This document shows positions 42,646-51,685 of a DNA stretch of 64,000 nt, in pieces. The DNA comes from Aquilonibacter sp963820185 (GTDB lineage: Bacteria; Vulcanimicrobiota; Vulcanimicrobiia; Vulcanimicrobiales; Vulcanimicrobiaceae). Within the stretch, counting starts at the first letter, position 1; the number at the start of each line of letters is the position of its first letter. A program made the translations under genes and the position numbers. The notes under the pieces are model-generated. The model worked only from the letters and a program-made list of their open reading frames with translations. It searched no databases and was not told the DNA's origin. The stretch covers positions 10,321-74,320 of the forward strand of contig CAWFYV010000001.1 of the NCBI GenBank assembly GCA_963820185.1. The letters run 5' to 3'.

Positions 42646-43220
42646 ATGAAGATGGCGACGATGCATGGATGGGAGGAGCACGGGCAAACGATCGACGCGG
42701 CGCGAGGCGGTAATGCGGCGGCGCTTGAAGCGCTGCTTGTCGCAGCCTGGCCGCACGCCTACCGCATCGCGCTTTCGATCCTGCGCCACCCTATGGCCGC
42801 CGAGGATGCGGCGCAAGAGGCATGTGCGCGCGTGGTGCTCGCGATTACACAGTTGCGGTCGCGGCAGGCATTCGGCGTGTGGTTCTACCGGGTCGTTGTC
42901 CGCGAAGCGCTCGCTATCGAGCGGCGGACGCGCTTTCACGAGCCGCTCGATCCCGAACGCTCGCTTCGGCTTCACCGCTGACCGATGCGCTGGTACGCGT
43001 TGACGTGCTGCGCGCGCTCGGGAGCTTACCGCCCACGCAGCGCGCGGTCATCGCGCTGCACTACTATGCCGATCTGAACAGCCGCGAAATCGCTGCGATC
43101 GTCGGTATGCCGGATGCAACCGTGCGCTACCACCTTGCGCGCGCCCGTCGCCGGCTTGAAGCGTTGCTCGCATCGCACCGTCCGCGTCCCCTTGCCGAGG
43201 TGCTCTTCGATGCCGGTTGA
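42646..43220 (+). CDS. ECF sigma factor, frame broken in the linker as sequenced
   Basis: Region 2 is in the first frame (ALLVAAWPHAYRIALSILRH, EDAAQEACARVVLAI, QAFGVWFYRVVVREAL). Region 4 is one frame back (DVLRALGSLPPTQRAVIALH, ADLNSREIAAIVGMPDATVR, YHLARARRRLEALL). A missing base near 42960 separates them; adding it gives a 191-residue ECF protein with the break in the variable linker. The next small membrane-protein gene overlaps its end, as anti-sigma partners often do. GGGGGAG lies 11 nt before the ATG. Confidence 0.82.
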
Positions 43221-43464
43221 TCTTCGCGGCGCGCTGCGTGGCGCGCTCGACGTCACCACTCCGCCCTTTGCGCTCGAGCGCGTGCGCGAACGCGCGGTCG
43301 CGCGTCTTTGTCTGCGCGAACGCCGGCGCGCGCGATCGATGTTCTCCGCCGCCGCGCTCGTGGCGTTGATCGCGCTGTTTGCCGGCGGCTACGGGCCGAT
43401 CACCTCGCATGCAGCGGCAATTGCCGCCGCGCCTATACCCGCTCCGGCACCGCAAGCCACGTGA
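43210..43464 (+). CDS. Small single-span membrane protein, possible anti-sigma partner
   Basis: An 84-residue protein starting inside the ECF sigma gene and ending in a GTGA overlap with the mannosyltransferase gene. The N-terminal 45 residues are charged and Arg-rich (LERVRERAVARLCLRERRRA), then one membrane span (MFSAAALVALIALFAGGYG), and a short Pro/Ala tail outside. The layout of cytoplasmic domain, span and short outer tail, next to an ECF sigma factor, suggests an anti-sigma factor. No zinc motif is visible, so this is a guess. Confidence 0.55.
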   Translation: MPVDLRGALRGALDVTTPPFALERVRERAVARLCLRERRRARSMFSAAALVALIALFAGGYGPITSHAAAIAAAPIPAPAPQAT

Positions 43465-44953
43465 TCGCGCTTTCGCAACGCGCTCGCGATGCGGCCATCG
43501 CCGCGGCTCTGGGCATCGCCTCGTTCGTGCTGCTCTTCATCCGGTACTGGGTTCCGCCCAACAAGATCTTCGACGAAGTCTACTTCGCGCGCGCAGCCGA
43601 AGAGTATCTGCAACGGCGCTACATCTACGAGAATACGCATCCGCCGGTCACGAAGCTGCTCATCACGCTCTCGGTGATGCTTTTCGGCGGCCTGCAGCAC
43701 GGTGATACGTCGTATGGCTGGCGCTTTTTCAACGTCTTGCCGGCGCGATCGCGATCCCCATCTGCTTTCTGCTGGCCAAACGCATCACGCGTTCAACGCT
43801 CTTTGGCGTCTATGCGGCCGTCCTCTTCGGGCTTGACGGCATGCACTACGTGCAGTCGCGCATCGCGACGCCCGAAGCATTCGTCGTCTGCTTCTCGATG
43901 CTGACACTCTACGCGTTTTGTTGTTATTGGGATGCGGTGGTCGAGGCGCCCGCGCAGCCTATCGGGCATCGCTCGTGGAGCGAGCGGGCGGTGGAGTTCT
44001 TTTCCAGCTTAGCGATCGCCGCGATCGTGGTCTTCGTGCGCTTTCCCGGGGAGACGCTCGCTGCGCACGCTGTCCTGCTCGTCGTGATCGCCGCAAGCAT
44101 TTATGCCGCATATCGTTTGTGGCGCGAACGTCCGCCTGGAGCGACGTGGCTCGTCATGTTCGCTTTTGCCGGCGCGCTGCTGGTTGCCAGCAAGTGGTAC
44201 GGCGTGATGGCCTACGGCGTTGCCGCCGTGGTCATCGCCTATGCCTCGATCCGCGCGTGGCTCGCGCGGCGTGCCTCGCCGTTTCCGGTCGATCTCGTCC
44301 TTACCGCGGTCATCGGCAGCATCGGGATCGTCTACGCACTGGCCTACATTCCGCACTTTATCGGCCTGCGCGATCTGCAAACGCTGCCGCCGCGGCCGTA
44401 CACGGTCAGCGACGTCGTCGAGATGCAGCGCAATGCGTTTCTCTATCACGCGAATTTGAAGGCCACGCATCCGTACGCGTCGGCGTGGTGGACGTGGCCG
44501 CTCGAGCTGCGGCCGCCCTTATATTCCGCCGAGTACGGTGGTCATGGCGCGACGAGTACGGCCGCGATGATCTACTCGCTGCCGAATCCGCTCCTGCTCT
44601 GGCCGGGGCTGCTCTGCGTGCCGCTCGTCGGCGTGCTTGCCGTCTTACGGCGCAATCGCGGCTACGCGCTTGTCGTACTGGCGTATCTCATGCAGTGGGT
44701 GCCGTGGGCGTTCTCGCCGCGCATCGCGTTCCTCTATCACTTCTACGTAAACATCCCATTGATTGCGATCTGCAACACGGTAGCGATGCAATGGTTACTC
44801 GAGCGCCGCAACGTCGCGCTGGTTGCAACCGTCATAGCCTACTTCGCGCTGGTCGCGCCGGCGTTTATCTATTTCTTTCCGATCCTCTCCGCGATCCCGA
44901 TCCTGCAAACACAATGGCTGCAACGCCTATGGTTGCCAACCTGGGCAGGGTAG
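43461..44953 (+). CDS. PMT-family protein mannosyltransferase, frame broken as sequenced
   Basis: A multispan glycosyltransferase of the Pmt/ArnT superfamily. The first luminal loop has NKIFDEVYFARAAEEYLQRR (Asp38-Glu39) and the next THPPVTKLLI, both typical of dolichyl/polyprenyl-phosphate-mannose protein mannosyltransferases. One G is missing near 43741-43744; restoring it turns NVLP-ARSRSPS into NVLPGAIAIPICFLLAKRI and continues to GLDGMHYVQSRIATPEAFVV and the C-terminal PMT four-span region (about 498 codons in all). It would mannosylate exported proteins. It is coupled to the small membrane protein. Confidence 0.82.
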
Positions 44954-44958
44954 CGCGC

Positions 44959-45081
44959 CTATCTGATCAGCTGCGAAGCGAGGGTCGCAAGCAGCGCCGC
45001 CGACCCAATGAACACGAAGTAGATCAAGGCCTCGGCCAGGATCATTTCGTCTGACGCCGTTCTCAGATTCTTAAACATCAT
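44959..45081 (-). CDS. 40-residue single-span membrane peptide
   Basis: A short frame with a well-placed AGAGGGGC ribosome site before ATGATG. The product begins MMFKNLRTASDEMILAEALI and ends YFVFIGSAALLATLASQLIR: a charged N-terminus followed by one hydrophobic helix. It ends 6 bp from the convergent mannosyltransferase stop and lies 86 bp downstream of pnp. Small hydrophobic proteins of this kind can regulate membrane complexes; no family is recognised. Confidence 0.5.
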   Translation of the reverse strand: MMFKNLRTASDEMILAEALIYFVFIGSAALLATLASQLIR

Positions 45082-45166
45082 GCCCCTCTTTAGGCACGAG
45101 TATGGCCGACTTTCCTGACAGGGTCCTTGACCTGGAATGAAAGGGTCCTAAATTTTGTATAAAATC

Positions 45167-45980
45167 CTAGATTTTATCTAAAAATCGGGAGATCAAGTCG
45201 GCCAGGATGGGCCCGGTGCGTGCACCTTGCTCGGTGACGTCGAGGTGACTCGTGCCCGGCGCGGCCACGTTGTTCGTGATCATGCTGAAGCCCAGAACGC
45301 CCATGCTCAGGAAGCGCGCGAAGATCGCTTCGAGCACCGTTGACATGCCGACCGCGTCCGCGCCGATCGTGCGCAAGTAGTGGGCTTCGGCCACAGTCTC
45401 GTAGTTCGGGTCCCTGCAGACCGGCGTAGACGCCCTCGCGTAACCGGTGTGCCGGTGCCGCGACGGTTTGCACGATGGCCCGCAGCCGTGACGAATATGC
45501 GTCGGCCATATCAACGAACGGATTCTCGTACGGCCAGCCGACGAGCGGATTGCGCCCGGTAAGGTTGAGGTGATCCTTGATCATCATGATGTCGCCTGGC
45601 GCAACGTCGTCGCGCAGCGAACCGGCTGCGTTGGTGAGGATCACGATGTGTGCGCCCGCTGCATAGGCAAGCCGCACGCTGGTCGTGACTTGCGACGGCG
45701 AAAATCCCTGATAGAGATGCACGCGTCCGGCAAAGACGGCGACCTTTTTGCCGCGCATATTCCCAGCGAGCACTTCGCCCGCATGACCGCGCAGCGTTGC
45801 GACCGGCATCCCAAGCAGCGTGTCGTACGGGATCGAGACGTGCGTGAACGCGTCGCGAAACGCGGAAGAAAGCCCGCTTCCGAGCACGATAGCGATCTCG
45901 AGTTGGCCGCCTGCCGCCTCCTGGATGCGCGAGGCATCGACGGCGAGCAGTTTATCGTTGGGCGATCGGCGATCGATCAT
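45167..45980 (-). CDS. Purine nucleoside phosphorylase, frame broken as sequenced
   Basis: A trimeric-type PNP that cleaves purine nucleosides with phosphate. It has LGSGLSSAF, GHAGEVLAG, FAGRVHLYQG, LTNAAGSL and DHLNLTGRNPLVG. An extra base in the G run 45408-45410 shifts the frame after YAGLQGP. Without it the chain continues NYETVAEAHYLRTIGADAVG, MSTVLEAIFARFLSMGVLGF, SMITNNVAAPG and ends ISRFLDKI, 270 residues in all. Start ATG lies 29 bp inside gpmI. Grouped with thymidine phosphorylase elsewhere, it points to nucleoside salvage. Confidence 0.88.
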
Positions 45981-47466
45981 AGAGGTTCACTCCAGTCATG
46001 GCGTCGGGAACCGGCAAACCTTCGAGCCGTAAGAGCGTGGGCGCGATATCGCCGAGCTTGCCCGGCACGAGCGTGCCGTGCACGTCATTCGAGATGAGGA
46101 TCAACGGCACCGGATTGGTGGTGTGAGCGGTCAGCGGATTGCCCTCGGCATCGAGTTTCTCCTCGGCGTTGCCGTGATCGGCCGTGATCGCGAGCAGACC
46201 GCCGGCGGCGAGCACGGCCCGCGCAAGGCGCTGCAGGCACCCATCCAAGAGCTCGACCGCCTCGACCGTTGGTTTCCATTTGCCGGTGTGCCCAACCATG
46301 TCCGCGTTGGCATAGTTCATGATGATCACGTCGTGCCGGTGCGTCTCGATATCGTGCACCGCGATATCGGTAATCTCGCGCGCGCGCATCGCCGGCGCAA
46401 GGTCGTAGGTCGGCACGCTGCGATCCGAGGGGACGAGCTCGCGATCCTCACCCGGGAACACATCCTCACGGCCGCCGTTGAAAAAGTACGTCACGTGCGC
46501 GTACTTCTCGGTCTCAGCGAGGCGCAGCTGGGAAAGGCCGGCCCGCGCGATCACTTCGCCAAAGGTGTCGAACTGTGGACGCGGTCCGAACAGTACCGGG
46601 TTGGGAAACGTTTCCTCGTACTTGGTCATCGTGGCGAAGATGCCGCGCTTCCACGCGTACTCGTTGAAGCGTTGGGTCAGTTGTCGCGCGCGGTCGGGGC
46701 GGAAGTTGAAAAAGATGCAGGCATCGCCGTCAGCAACCGCGCGCGTTTGCCCGATGATCGTCGGGACGACAAACTCGTCGCTTTCGTCGCGTTCGTAGGC
46801 CGCATCGAGCGCGGCGAGCGCGGTCGGCTCGTGATACTTCGCTTCACCTTTGGTTAGCAAGTTGAACGCGGCGTCGGTGCGCTCCCAACGCCTGTCGCGG
46901 TCCATCCCGTAAAAACGTCCACCGACCGAGGCGATTGAGCCGGGCCGCCCGATGGAATCGAGTTTGGCTTCGAGTTGGTCGATGTAGAGCTTCGCCGAAC
47001 GCGGCGGCACGTCGCGGCCGTCGAGAAACGCATGGATCGCAAACGGTACGCGGGCCTCAACTGCCGCATCGATCAGTGCGAAAAGATGCGTTATCGAACT
47101 GTGCACTTGACCGTCGGAGAGCAACCCTATTAGGTGTAATGTGGAATGCTCGCGTCGAATGTGCTCGAGGCACGCGACGAGCGTCGGATTGATTTTGAAT
47201 GCGCCCGATGCGATGTCGGCGTCGATTACCACGACGCCCTGCGGCACCACGCGACCCGAGCCGATATTCATGTGCCCGACTTCGCTGTTGCCCATGATAC
47301 CTTTAGGCAACCCGACGGCTTCGCCCGAGGCTTCCAGCGTTGTCCATGGGTATTTTTCGAAAAGCGCGTGCCAATATGGCAGTTTCGCCGCCGCAATTGC
47401 ATTGCCGTAGTCGGCATCGTTGCAGCCCCAGCCGTCGAGCACCGCAAGTACAAGCGGCTTATGCAT
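45952..47466 (-). CDS. gpmI: 2,3-bisphosphoglycerate-independent phosphoglycerate mutase
   Basis: A 504-residue two-metal (Mn) phosphoglycerate mutase of glycolysis, intact. The phospho-serine is in MGNSEVGHMNIG (Ser61). The transferase domain carries LDGRDVPPRSA and GRFYGMDRDRRWER. The phosphatase domain has NYANADMVGHTG and TADHGNAEE as metal ligands. It is translationally linked to tpiA (8-bp overlap) and pnp. Confidence 0.95.
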   Translation of the reverse strand: MHKPLVLAVLDGWGCNDADYGNAIAAAKLPYWHALFEKYPWTTLEASGEAVGLPKGIMGNSEVGHMNIGSGRVVPQGVVVIDADIASGAFKINPTLVACLEHIRREHSTLHLIGLLSDGQVHSSITHLFALIDAAVEARVPFAIHAFLDGRDVPPRSAKLYIDQLEAKLDSIGRPGSIASVGGRFYGMDRDRRWERTDAAFNLLTKGEAKYHEPTALAALDAAYERDESDEFVVPTIIGQTRAVADGDACIFFNFRPDRARQLTQRFNEYAWKRGIFATMTKYEETFPNPVLFGPRPQFDTFGEVIARAGLSQLRLAETEKYAHVTYFFNGGREDVFPGEDRELVPSDRSVPTYDLAPAMRAREITDIAVHDIETHRHDVIIMNYANADMVGHTGKWKPTVEAVELLDGCLQRLARAVLAAGGLLAITADHGNAEEKLDAEGNPLTAHTTNPVPLILISNDVHGTLVPGKLGDIAPTLLRLEGLPVPDAMTGVNLYDRSPIAQR

Positions 47467-48212
47467 GTCGGCTGGCTGCCTCGATCAACGTCGCGAAGCC
47501 GTCGGGATCGAGGGATGCACCGCCGATCAGGCCGCCGTTGATGTTCGGTTGCGCCGCATAGAGCGCCACATTGTCGGGCCGGGCGCTGCCGCCGTAAAGA
47601 ATCGGCACATCATCCAAACCAGCTACGCTGTTGCGAATGATCTGCATCACACGATCGGCTTCGACGGGATCGCAATTTGCTCCGGTCCCAATCGCCCAGA
47701 TGGGTTCGTAGGCCATCACGATGCCTGCGACCTCCGCCGCATCGAGGCCGTCAAGTGCGGCGACCGTTTGCGAAACGACGCGCCCATCGGTGTGACCGTC
47801 TTTGCGCTCCTGCGCCGTTTCGCCCACGGCAACGATCGGCGTAATGCCATGCTTGAGCAGCGCCTTGACCTTGAGGTTGACGGTCTGATCCGTCTCGTTG
47901 AAATACATCCGCCGTTCGGAGTGGCCGACGATGGCGTAGCGGACGTCGAACTCGCGCAGCATCGGCGCGGAGATTTCGCCGGTAAAGGGGCCGTGGCTTT
48001 CCCAATGCACGTTCTGCGCCCCGAGCATTACTCGCGTCTGGTTGACGCAAGACGCTGTGCGCCGTCGGAAGCGCTGTAAAGGGCGGCGCAATGATAATTT
48101 CGATACGATCCGGGATTGATGCGGCAAGCGGGAGGAATGTCTGCAGAAACGCGCGCGTCTGCGCCGCGGTCTTGTGCATCTTCCAATTGCCTGCGACGAC
48201 GGTACGCGGCAT
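47459..48212 (-). CDS. tpiA: Triosephosphate isomerase, frame broken as sequenced
   Basis: The N-terminus is normal (VVAGNWKMHKT, with the substrate Asn and Lys). After APPFTALPTAHSVLR the frame changes by one base, somewhere in about 48046-48075. The rest follows in the other frame: NQTRVMLGAQNVHWESHGPF, TGEISAPML, YAIVGHSERR (His), VMAYEPIWAIGTG (catalytic Glu) and YGGSARPDN. Corrected length is 250 residues, as in the family. Since this enzyme is normally essential for glycolysis, a consensus error is more likely than a dead gene. TGATG overlap with pgk. Confidence 0.9.
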
Positions 48213-49396
48213 CAGTCGGTTTCGAGCGCCGCGACGCCCGGGAGCGTGCGTCCTTCCAGGTATTCGAGTGTCGCGCCGCCGCCGGTGGAGACGTGCGTCA
48301 TCGCGTCGGCAAAACCGAGCATATGCGCAGCGGCCGCGGCATCGCCACCGCCGACCACGCTGGTTGCGCCGGCTTGCGTGGCCCGCGCGATCGCTTCGCC
48401 GACGACCTTCGTACCGGAACGATATGCGGGTTTTTCATACACGCCCATCGGACCGTTGAAGACGATCTCCTTAGCGAGTTCTATTGCGCTCGCATAAGCT
48501 TGCGCCGTGCGCGGCCCGATATCGAGGATCATTTCGTCGTGCACGTCCTCGACGCCGACCACGTGGGCTTTATCGTCGGCGTCGAATGAGGTAGACACGA
48601 CCGCATCGATCGGCAGATGCAGGGTGGCGTCATGATGCGCGGCCAGATCCAAGATCCGCTTCGCCGGCTCGAGATCGTCGTCGCGTAGGGACGCGCCGAC
48701 GTTGGTGCCGCGCGCCGCCAGAAACGTGTTCGCCATGCCCCCGCCTACGCAGAAGGCGTCGACCTTGTTCATGAGATTGGTGAACACGTCGACTTTGTCT
48801 TTGACCTTGGCGCCACCGATGACGCAGACGTAGGGATGCGCGGGATCGCTGGTCAAGCGCGCGAGCGCCGAAAGCTCCGCCTGCATCAGCAAGCCTGCGG
48901 CGTGCGGCAAGAGGTGTGCCAGTGCTTCGGTCGAGGCGTGCGCCCGGTGTGCGGTTCCGAATGCATCGTTGACGTAGATGTCGCCGAGCGACGCGAGCTC
49001 TCGCGCGAAGGCGGGATCGTTGCTTTCTTCACCCGCGTGAAAGCGCACGTTCTCGAGCAGCAACACATCGCCGTTCTTGAGCTTCGCAACCGCATCGCGC
49101 GCGGCCGGACCGACGCAATCCGCAGCGAAGGCAACCGGCACGCCGAGACGCTTCCCGAGCGCAGGCGCTACCGGACGGAGTGAATACGTCGGATCGGCTT
49201 TACCGCCAGGGCGCCCGAGGTGGGAGAGCACGATCACGCGCGCGCCCCGTTCGTGCAAGGTACGCAAGGTTGGTATTGCCGCTTCGATGCGCGTGAAGTC
49301 CGCGACTTCGCCCGCAGACATGGGCACGTTGAGGTCCTCGCGTACGAGCACGCGTTTGCCGCGCACGTCGAGGTCATCGATGGTGTGGAAGCTCAG
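48212..49396 (-). CDS. pgk: Phosphoglycerate kinase, probable CTG start
   Basis: The enzyme has RVLVREDLNVP, HLGRPGGK, GDVLLLENVRFHAGEESNDP, YVNDAFGTAHRAHAST, CVIGGAKVKDK and the C-terminal GGGDAAAAA region. The first standard start in frame is GTG at 49366, which would cut off the conserved TIDDLDV before RGKRVLV and has no ribosome site. Extending to the CTG at 49396, just after an in-frame TAA and 9 nt after TAAGGTC, restores the family N-terminus SFHTIDDLDV. I take CTG as the likely start, giving 394 residues. It lies 3 bp after the gap stop codon. Confidence 0.92.
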   Translation of the reverse strand: MSFHTIDDLDVRGKRVLVREDLNVPMSAGEVADFTRIEAAIPTLRTLHERGARVIVLSHLGRPGGKADPTYSLRPVAPALGKRLGVPVAFAADCVGPAARDAVAKLKNGDVLLLENVRFHAGEESNDPAFARELASLGDIYVNDAFGTAHRAHASTEALAHLLPHAAGLLMQAELSALARLTSDPAHPYVCVIGGAKVKDKVDVFTNLMNKVDAFCVGGGMANTFLAARGTNVGASLRDDDLEPAKRILDLAAHHDATLHLPIDAVVSTSFDADDKAHVVGVEDVHDEMILDIGPRTAQAYASAIELAKEIVFNGPMGVYEKPAYRSGTKVVGEAIARATQAGATSVVGGGDAAAAAHMLGFADAMTHVSTGGGATLEYLEGRTLPGVAALETD

Positions 49397-49399
49397 GGG

Positions 49400-50413
49400 T
49401 TAGACCTTACTCGGAAGTTTTTCGAGCACCATCGCGGTCAGGTCGCCGAGGCGGCACGAATAGCCCCACTCGTTGTCGTACCAGGCGCAGATCTGCACCA
49501 TGTCGTCGACGACCTGCGTGAGCTTTGCGTCGATGATCGAGCTGTACGGCGAGCGCTTGAAATCGCTCGAAACGAGCTCCTCTTCGGTGTACTGCACGTA
49601 CTTCTTAAGCGGTCCTTCGGCGTCGGTACGCAAGATCGCGTTGACCTCGTCACGCGTCGTTGATTTCTTAACGTGTGCCACGAGATAGCACATCGAGACC
49701 GTCGGCGTCGGTACGCGCAAAGCGAAACCTTCGAACGTTCCCTTAACTTCGGGGATCGTCAGGTACAATGCTTTGGCGGCACCGGAGCTGGTCGGCACGA
49801 TGTTCGTCGCGGCGTTGCGCCCACGGCGAATGTCCTTGTGCGGCGCGTCGAGTATGACTTGGTCGTTCGTGTACGAGTGGATCGTGGTCATGAACCCCTT
49901 GACCCAACCGAGGTGATCGACCAACGGCTTGACCGCAGTCGCAAGGCAGTTCGTGGTGCACGACGCGTTCGATATGATGGTGTGTTTCTCGGGATCGTAC
50001 ATGTTGTCGTTGACGCCGAGGACGAGCGTGACGTCTTCGCCCTTGGCCGGAGCGGAGATAATGACTTTCTTCGCGCCGCCGCCGGTGATGTGGGCGCGCG
50101 CCTTGTCGGCATCGGTGAAGAGGCCGGTCGATTCGATGACGACGTCAACGCCGAGATCTTTCCACGGCAACTTGGCGGGATCGCGTTCGGCGAGCACTTT
50201 GATGCGTTGCTTGTCGACCACGATCGCGTCGCCGTCCACGCTCACATCGCCCGGATACGTGCCGTAGTTGCTGTCGTATTTAAAAAGGTGCGCGCACTCG
50301 GTGGCGCTGGTGAGATCGTTGACGGCGACGATCTGTACGCCCGGGTGGCGCTCGAGCAGCGCCTTGGCAAAATTCCGTCCGATGCGGCCGAAGCCGTTGA
50401 TCCCGATTCGCAT
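49400..50413 (-). CDS. gap: Glyceraldehyde-3-phosphate dehydrogenase
   Basis: A 337-residue NAD(P)-dependent GAPDH. It has MRIGINGFGRIGRN, the catalytic Cys152 in SNASCTTNCLA, HSYTNDQVILDAPHKD, the phosphate-site RRGRNAATNIVPT and WYDNEWGYSCR. The ATG at 50413 gives the standard N-terminus; the frame stays open for 25 codons upstream into the whiA spacer. It heads the glycolytic string gap-pgk-tpiA-gpmI. Confidence 0.96.
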   Translation of the reverse strand: MRIGINGFGRIGRNFAKALLERHPGVQIVAVNDLTSATECAHLFKYDSNYGTYPGDVSVDGDAIVVDKQRIKVLAERDPAKLPWKDLGVDVVIESTGLFTDADKARAHITGGGAKKVIISAPAKGEDVTLVLGVNDNMYDPEKHTIISNASCTTNCLATAVKPLVDHLGWVKGFMTTIHSYTNDQVILDAPHKDIRRGRNAATNIVPTSSGAAKALYLTIPEVKGTFEGFALRVPTPTVSMCYLVAHVKKSTTRDEVNAILRTDAEGPLKKYVQYTEEELVSSDFKRSPYSSIIDAKLTQVVDDMVQICAWYDNEWGYSCRLGDLTAMVLEKLPSKV

Positions 50414-50441
50414 AGCTCCGGCATCTACCGGGCTGGGTTCG

Positions 50442-51344
50442 TTAGGCCCTGCCGGTACGCAAGCGTGCGGCGAGCCGCCCGAGCGCACTCAAGCGGCTCG
50501 AGACCGTGGGCTTGGCGATCGGCGGGCTGCAACGGGCGCCCAGCTCCGCCAGCGACTCATCGGGATAGGCCAAGCGGAGCTCTGCGATCTCGCGCAGGGG
50601 CGGCGAGAGCGCCGCAAGCCCGAATGCGTTTTCCACGTATTCGATCGTGCGGCGTTGCGCGGCCGCGGCCGCAGCAACGCGGTCGAGATTCGCCGCTTCG
50701 GTGTTGACCAGGCGATGGATGCGGTTCTTGGTCTCGCGCAGCGCGCGCACATCTTCGAGGTGGAGCACCGCACCGAACGCACCGATGATTGTAAGCACGT
50801 CGACGATTGCCTCAAAATCCTTGTAGTAGAGCACATCACGACGCTTGCGCGTCGTGTGCTTGGGGGCGCGGCCAGTGCTGCGGAGCATCCACACGAGGCG
50901 TTCGCTGAGCGCGTGCTGCGGCAGCACGAATTCGAGGTGGTAACCGTGTGCGCCGGCTGCAAGCGAGCCACAGGCGAGAAACGCGCCGCGAATCTCCATC
51001 AGACGATCGCACTTGAGCGTCGGCTTGGGTGGCATCTCGCGCAGCGCGGGCGGCAACGAGATGGCAAACGTCGGCAAGCGTGCGAGCCGTGTTGCGGCGC
51101 GCGTTTCGATTGGATGCGATTTACGATCCTCGAGCAGTGACCAAAAGAGGCGTGCGATCGAGTTGCGATGGGTGATGAACGTGGTGTGGGTGCTGTTCGC
51201 ACCGTAGAGTGCCAGTCCGGTGACGAGCGCAGCACGGCAGTGCTTCGCTTCGGGAAGCTCGCGCGTGAGCGCGTCTTTTGTGTCGGCCGAAATCGAGGAA
51301 GCCGCCAACCCTAGTGCCCCACTATACCCATTCGGCGGGGTCAT
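50442..51344 (-). CDS. whiA: WhiA family DNA-binding regulator
   Basis: A 300-residue WhiA homologue. The N-terminal LAGLIDADG-like domain includes CDRLMEIRGAFLACGSLAAG and GYHLEFVLP, then DVLYYKDFEAIVDVLTIIGA. A long helix (RETKNRIHRLVNTEAANLDR) leads to the C-terminal helix-turn-helix AYPDESLAELGARCSPPIAK, PTVSSRLSALGRLA. In actinomycetes WhiA controls sporulation; in other Gram-positives it affects division and carbon metabolism. Here it directly precedes the glycolytic operon (28 bp) and overlaps rqcP. Confidence 0.9.
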   Translation of the reverse strand: MTPPNGYSGALGLAASSISADTKDALTRELPEAKHCRAALVTGLALYGANSTHTTFITHRNSIARLFWSLLEDRKSHPIETRAATRLARLPTFAISLPPALREMPPKPTLKCDRLMEIRGAFLACGSLAAGAHGYHLEFVLPQHALSERLVWMLRSTGRAPKHTTRKRRDVLYYKDFEAIVDVLTIIGAFGAVLHLEDVRALRETKNRIHRLVNTEAANLDRVAAAAAAQRRTIEYVENAFGLAALSPPLREIAELRLAYPDESLAELGARCSPPIAKPTVSSRLSALGRLAARLRTGRA

Positions 51345-51597
51345 CTTTGCGCGTGTCGACGATGTCGTAGAGTTCGGCCGCTTTGACGCCCGGCGTCATG
51401 CGCAGCGGCACCTCGCGCACGCGCACCGTCACGTAACGGGTGGCGTAGTGGATCTCGAGCACGTCACCGGGCTTGACGTTATATGCCGGCTTGAGCGGCT
51501 TCCCGTCCTTTGTAATCCGTCCGTGTTCAAGCGCTTCGTGCGCTTCGCTGCGGCGCTTCGAGAGTCGCGCAACCTTCATGAACTTATCCAACCGCAT
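51322..51597 (-). CDS. rqcP: S4-domain ribosome-quality-control factor RqcP (YabO)
   Basis: A 91-residue protein. MRLDKFMKVARLSKRRSEAH begins the S4 domain; ALEHGRITKDGKPLKPAYNV and KPGDVLEIHY follow. It aligns along its whole length with B. subtilis YabO/RqcP, which binds 50S-nascent-chain-tRNA complexes with RqcH. The ribosome site GAGGG lies 6 nt before the ATG. It overlaps whiA by 23 bp. Confidence 0.88.
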   Translation of the reverse strand: MRLDKFMKVARLSKRRSEAHEALEHGRITKDGKPLKPAYNVKPGDVLEIHYATRYVTVRVREVPLRMTPGVKAAELYDIVDTRKDDPAEWV

Positions 51598-51606
51598 CGA
51601 TCCCTC

Positions 51607-51615
51607 AATATAACA
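51607..51615 (-). promoter_or_regulatory. Extended -10 element for the rqcP-whiA-glycolysis group
   Basis: On the minus strand TGTTATATT is a TGn extended -10. It is 9 bp before the rqcP ATG, so the leader would be very short. No clear -35 is visible, as expected for extended -10 promoters. Confidence 0.4.
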
Positions 51616-51685
51616 TGGCTCGATTAAGAAAACCGCTAGGCCAAGGCGGGAGTTTCCGGGTTGCGCGCCGACAGGAGTAGGACGT

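Noticed and set aside
41570..42649. A 359-codon version of the FliA-like sigma factor
   Set aside because: The last 150 codons are the wrong frame after an extra G; the conserved region 4.2 and a proper stop lie in the adjacent frame ending at 42299.
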